From assembly GCA_015069695.1 (NCBI GenBank), contig JADCRZ010000001.1, forward strand, positions 372,001 through 436,000: 64,000 nt of DNA. The letters run 5' to 3'. This DNA comes from Williamsia sp. (lineage in GTDB: Bacteria > Bacteroidota > Bacteroidia > Chitinophagales > Chitinophagaceae). Every line of letters starts with the position of its first letter. The first letter of the stretch is position 1. Shown piece after piece: positions 62,698 through 64,000 of the stretch. The position numbers and the translations under genes were made by a program. The notes under the pieces were generated by a model. That model saw nothing but the letters and a program-made list of their open reading frames with translations, was not told the DNA's origin and searched no databases.

Positions 62698-64000
62698 TTA
62701 CGGTATATTCAACAGGACCGTCCCGCCATCCGGGTCTGTAACACGGATCGACAAATCAGCGCCTCCGATGAGTTTGATGGTTGCCGGATCTTTGAAAAAT
62801 GCATGGTATACAAAAAGCTTTTCCAGGTTGGGACTGCTTTCCCTGTACACGCCTGTATTGCCCGGTGGTATTGCTGTTCCGATGGTATCCATGGTCTGCG
62901 AAAGCAGGACCTGGTACCTGGTAAGTGGCTGCCGGGGTTGCAAAGCCCCTTTTGGTGAAGCAAGGATCTCCAGGGTATACGAGCCTTTTACAGCCGGCTT
63001 GGGGCCAACACTGCAGGCAAAACTGATCTCCACGCTTGAAATAAGTTTTTTGACGACAGGGTTCTTGATCACCACCGGCGGTAAAACAACGGGAGGCTTT
63101 TTGTAGCTGGCCACTGCAAAGCTGCTGCGGCCCAACGGGTCTGTCACGGTGATCTTCAGGGTCAGATCATCTGATGCGGCGGGATAGTACTCGTAATGCC
63201 AGCCAGCCGCGTCTTTGTCGGCCCGGTAGAATATGTTGAGACCGGGAATATTTACCGCTTGTTTTTTGGTGATGGCCGGAATTGCTTTTTGAAAGATGGG
63301 TTCAAACAAGTTGGTGGCATTGTTGCGTTGTTCTACCGTGAGCTGGAAAGATCCGTAAGGTGTGCTGGTTACCACGGCATCAGACAAAAACTGGAGCTTC
63401 ATCAGCATGCTGTTGAGCGGAAGCAGTACGGCCCCGCTTATCAGGGGAGGGGCATCGGGCGGTGCTGTTTGTATTTCCACCGGATTGCTCCATTTGCTCC
63501 TGCCCGGGAATTTTCCTTTTGGTTCGTCGTGCGGACCAAAAGCAACTGCCCGGTAATAAAATGGTTGCCAGGAAGGCGCGACCTGTTCGGTCATCTTATA
63601 CACCGCTACCTTGCTTTCAGGTGTAACAGGGGAGATCAGAACCCCGGCCCCATCAAAGGCCTGCCAGTTGGGCTGCATGTTCTTCAAGCCCCCGAACGTC
63701 AGGGGCAGGCCCATGTAATCCGGCGAGGCGGCCAGGTGCTTTTTGCTGGTGCGGTATATTTCAACGGTTTCTGTAGGCACGCCGGGGGGGACTTCTATCT
63801 TAAGTTGTATCTCCCGCTGGTTGCCTACCCTTTTCGTAAAGGCTGTAAGCTGGGGCGAGCCGGGAGTATAGCGGTGCGGTACGCCCACATAGATCCAGCT
63901 TGAGAAAGGACTTTCCATACCCACGGGCGTGAACGTGGTACAGGCGTACACGTACAAGCCTTCCAGGTCGCCGGGCAGCACTGCATCGATGGATGGATCG
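62698..64000 (-). CDS. Large protein of unknown function, 5' end outside window
   Basis: The frame is open from the right edge to the stop at 62698 (at least 434 codons); a GTG at 63981 is not needed because the codons before it also read as protein (DPSIDAVLPGDLEG). Segments look like Ig- or fibronectin-type beta-sandwich units (YYRAVAFGPHDEPKGKFPG, LTLKITVTDPLGRSSF, SIRVTDPDGGTVLLNIP). No signal peptide, motif or family was recognised. It lies upstream of the PLD-like gene and is probably co-transcribed with it. Confidence 0.7.
   Translation of the reverse strand, partial: DPSIDAVLPGDLEGLYVYACTTFTPVGMESPFSSWIYVGVPHRYTPGSPQLTAFTKRVGNQREIQLKIEVPPGVPTETVEIYRTSKKHLAASPDYMGLPLTFGGLKNMQPNWQAFDGAGVLISPVTPESKVAVYKMTEQVAPSWQPFYYRAVAFGPHDEPKGKFPGRSKWSNPVEIQTAPPDAPPLISGAVLLPLNSMLMKLQFLSDAVVTSTPYGSFQLTVEQRNNATNLFEPIFQKAIPAITKKQAVNIPGLNIFYRADKDAAGWHYEYYPAASDDLTLKITVTDPLGRSSFAVASYKKPPVVLPPVVIKNPVVKKLISSVEISFACSVGPKPAVKGSYTLEILASPKGALQPRQPLTRYQVLLSQTMDTIGTAIPPGNTGVYRESSPNLEKLFVYHAFFKDPATIKLIGGADLSIRVTDPDGGTVLLNIP

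Overview
The window reads as a chromosomal segment of a member of the Bacteroidota, most like the Chitinophagaceae. This is inferred from type IX secretion (T9SS) C-terminal sorting tails, IPT/FG-GAP surface proteins, a TonB receptor, two-component-propeller sensor kinases, LytTR regulators, polysaccharide-degrading enzymes (GH9, GH10, GH13, GH115, GH99-like), an exosortase with a PID-CTERM-like target, and several promoters of the Bacteroidetes type (TTG or TTTG, about 19 bp, TAnnTTTG). No rRNA, CRISPR array, transposase or prophage was found. The species cannot be fixed from the window.

Layout. 1-7 kb: two tandem minus-strand FG-GAP surface proteins (the first runs off the left edge) with a decayed signal-peptide remnant between them. 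7-19.6 kb: GH9 cellulase, aldo/keto reductase, a three-gene siderophore/vitamin-type ABC importer, GNAT acetyltransferase, NadR-like NAD-salvage enzyme with a TonB receptor, M28 peptidase and an orphan ABC ATPase. 19.6-28.6 kb: a repeat-rich endosialidase-chaperone/T9SS protein next to a LytTR/histidine-kinase pair, a DUF3037 plus HipA-like kinase pair, a small secreted peptide with a formylglycine-generating enzyme, and a bestrophin. 28.8-35.4 kb: GH13, LacI regulator, GH115 and GH10 (a xylan module). 35.4-45.5 kb: FabF, a small helical protein, an Fpg/Nei-like glycosylase, and a four-gene signalling operon (two sensor kinases with nearly the same catalytic core, a receiver, and a receiver-cyclase). 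45.6-51.7 kb: a small-ORF/tRNA region, exosortase, PID-CTERM protein and a large T9SS protein. 51.8-64 kb: thioesterase, GH99-like lipoprotein, broken heme peroxidase, uvsE-polA repair operon, DUF1345 membrane protein, and two large unknown proteins (one PLD-like) that run off the right edge.

The most striking locus is at 46273-45856 on the minus strand. A consensus promoter is followed by a 26-codon, nearly leaderless ORF with a His-Thr-His-His-Thr-Arg-Gln run. Next come an intrinsic terminator and three almost contiguous tRNA genes: Gln(TTG), His(GTG) and Arg(ACG). The three tRNAs decode exactly the Gln, His and Arg codons of the run. An 8-nt segment inside the ORF is perfectly complementary to the 5' arm of the terminator. 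This has the form of a transcription attenuator in which stalling for lack of these charged tRNAs would raise synthesis of the same tRNAs. Sequence and base pairing are seen directly; the regulatory role is inferred.

A second theme is a short dispersed repeat with the core ATCCTGTRAATCATGGTTCA. It occurs at four gene boundaries, supplies stop codons to two convergent genes and a start codon to a third, and abuts the truncated end of the peroxidase gene.
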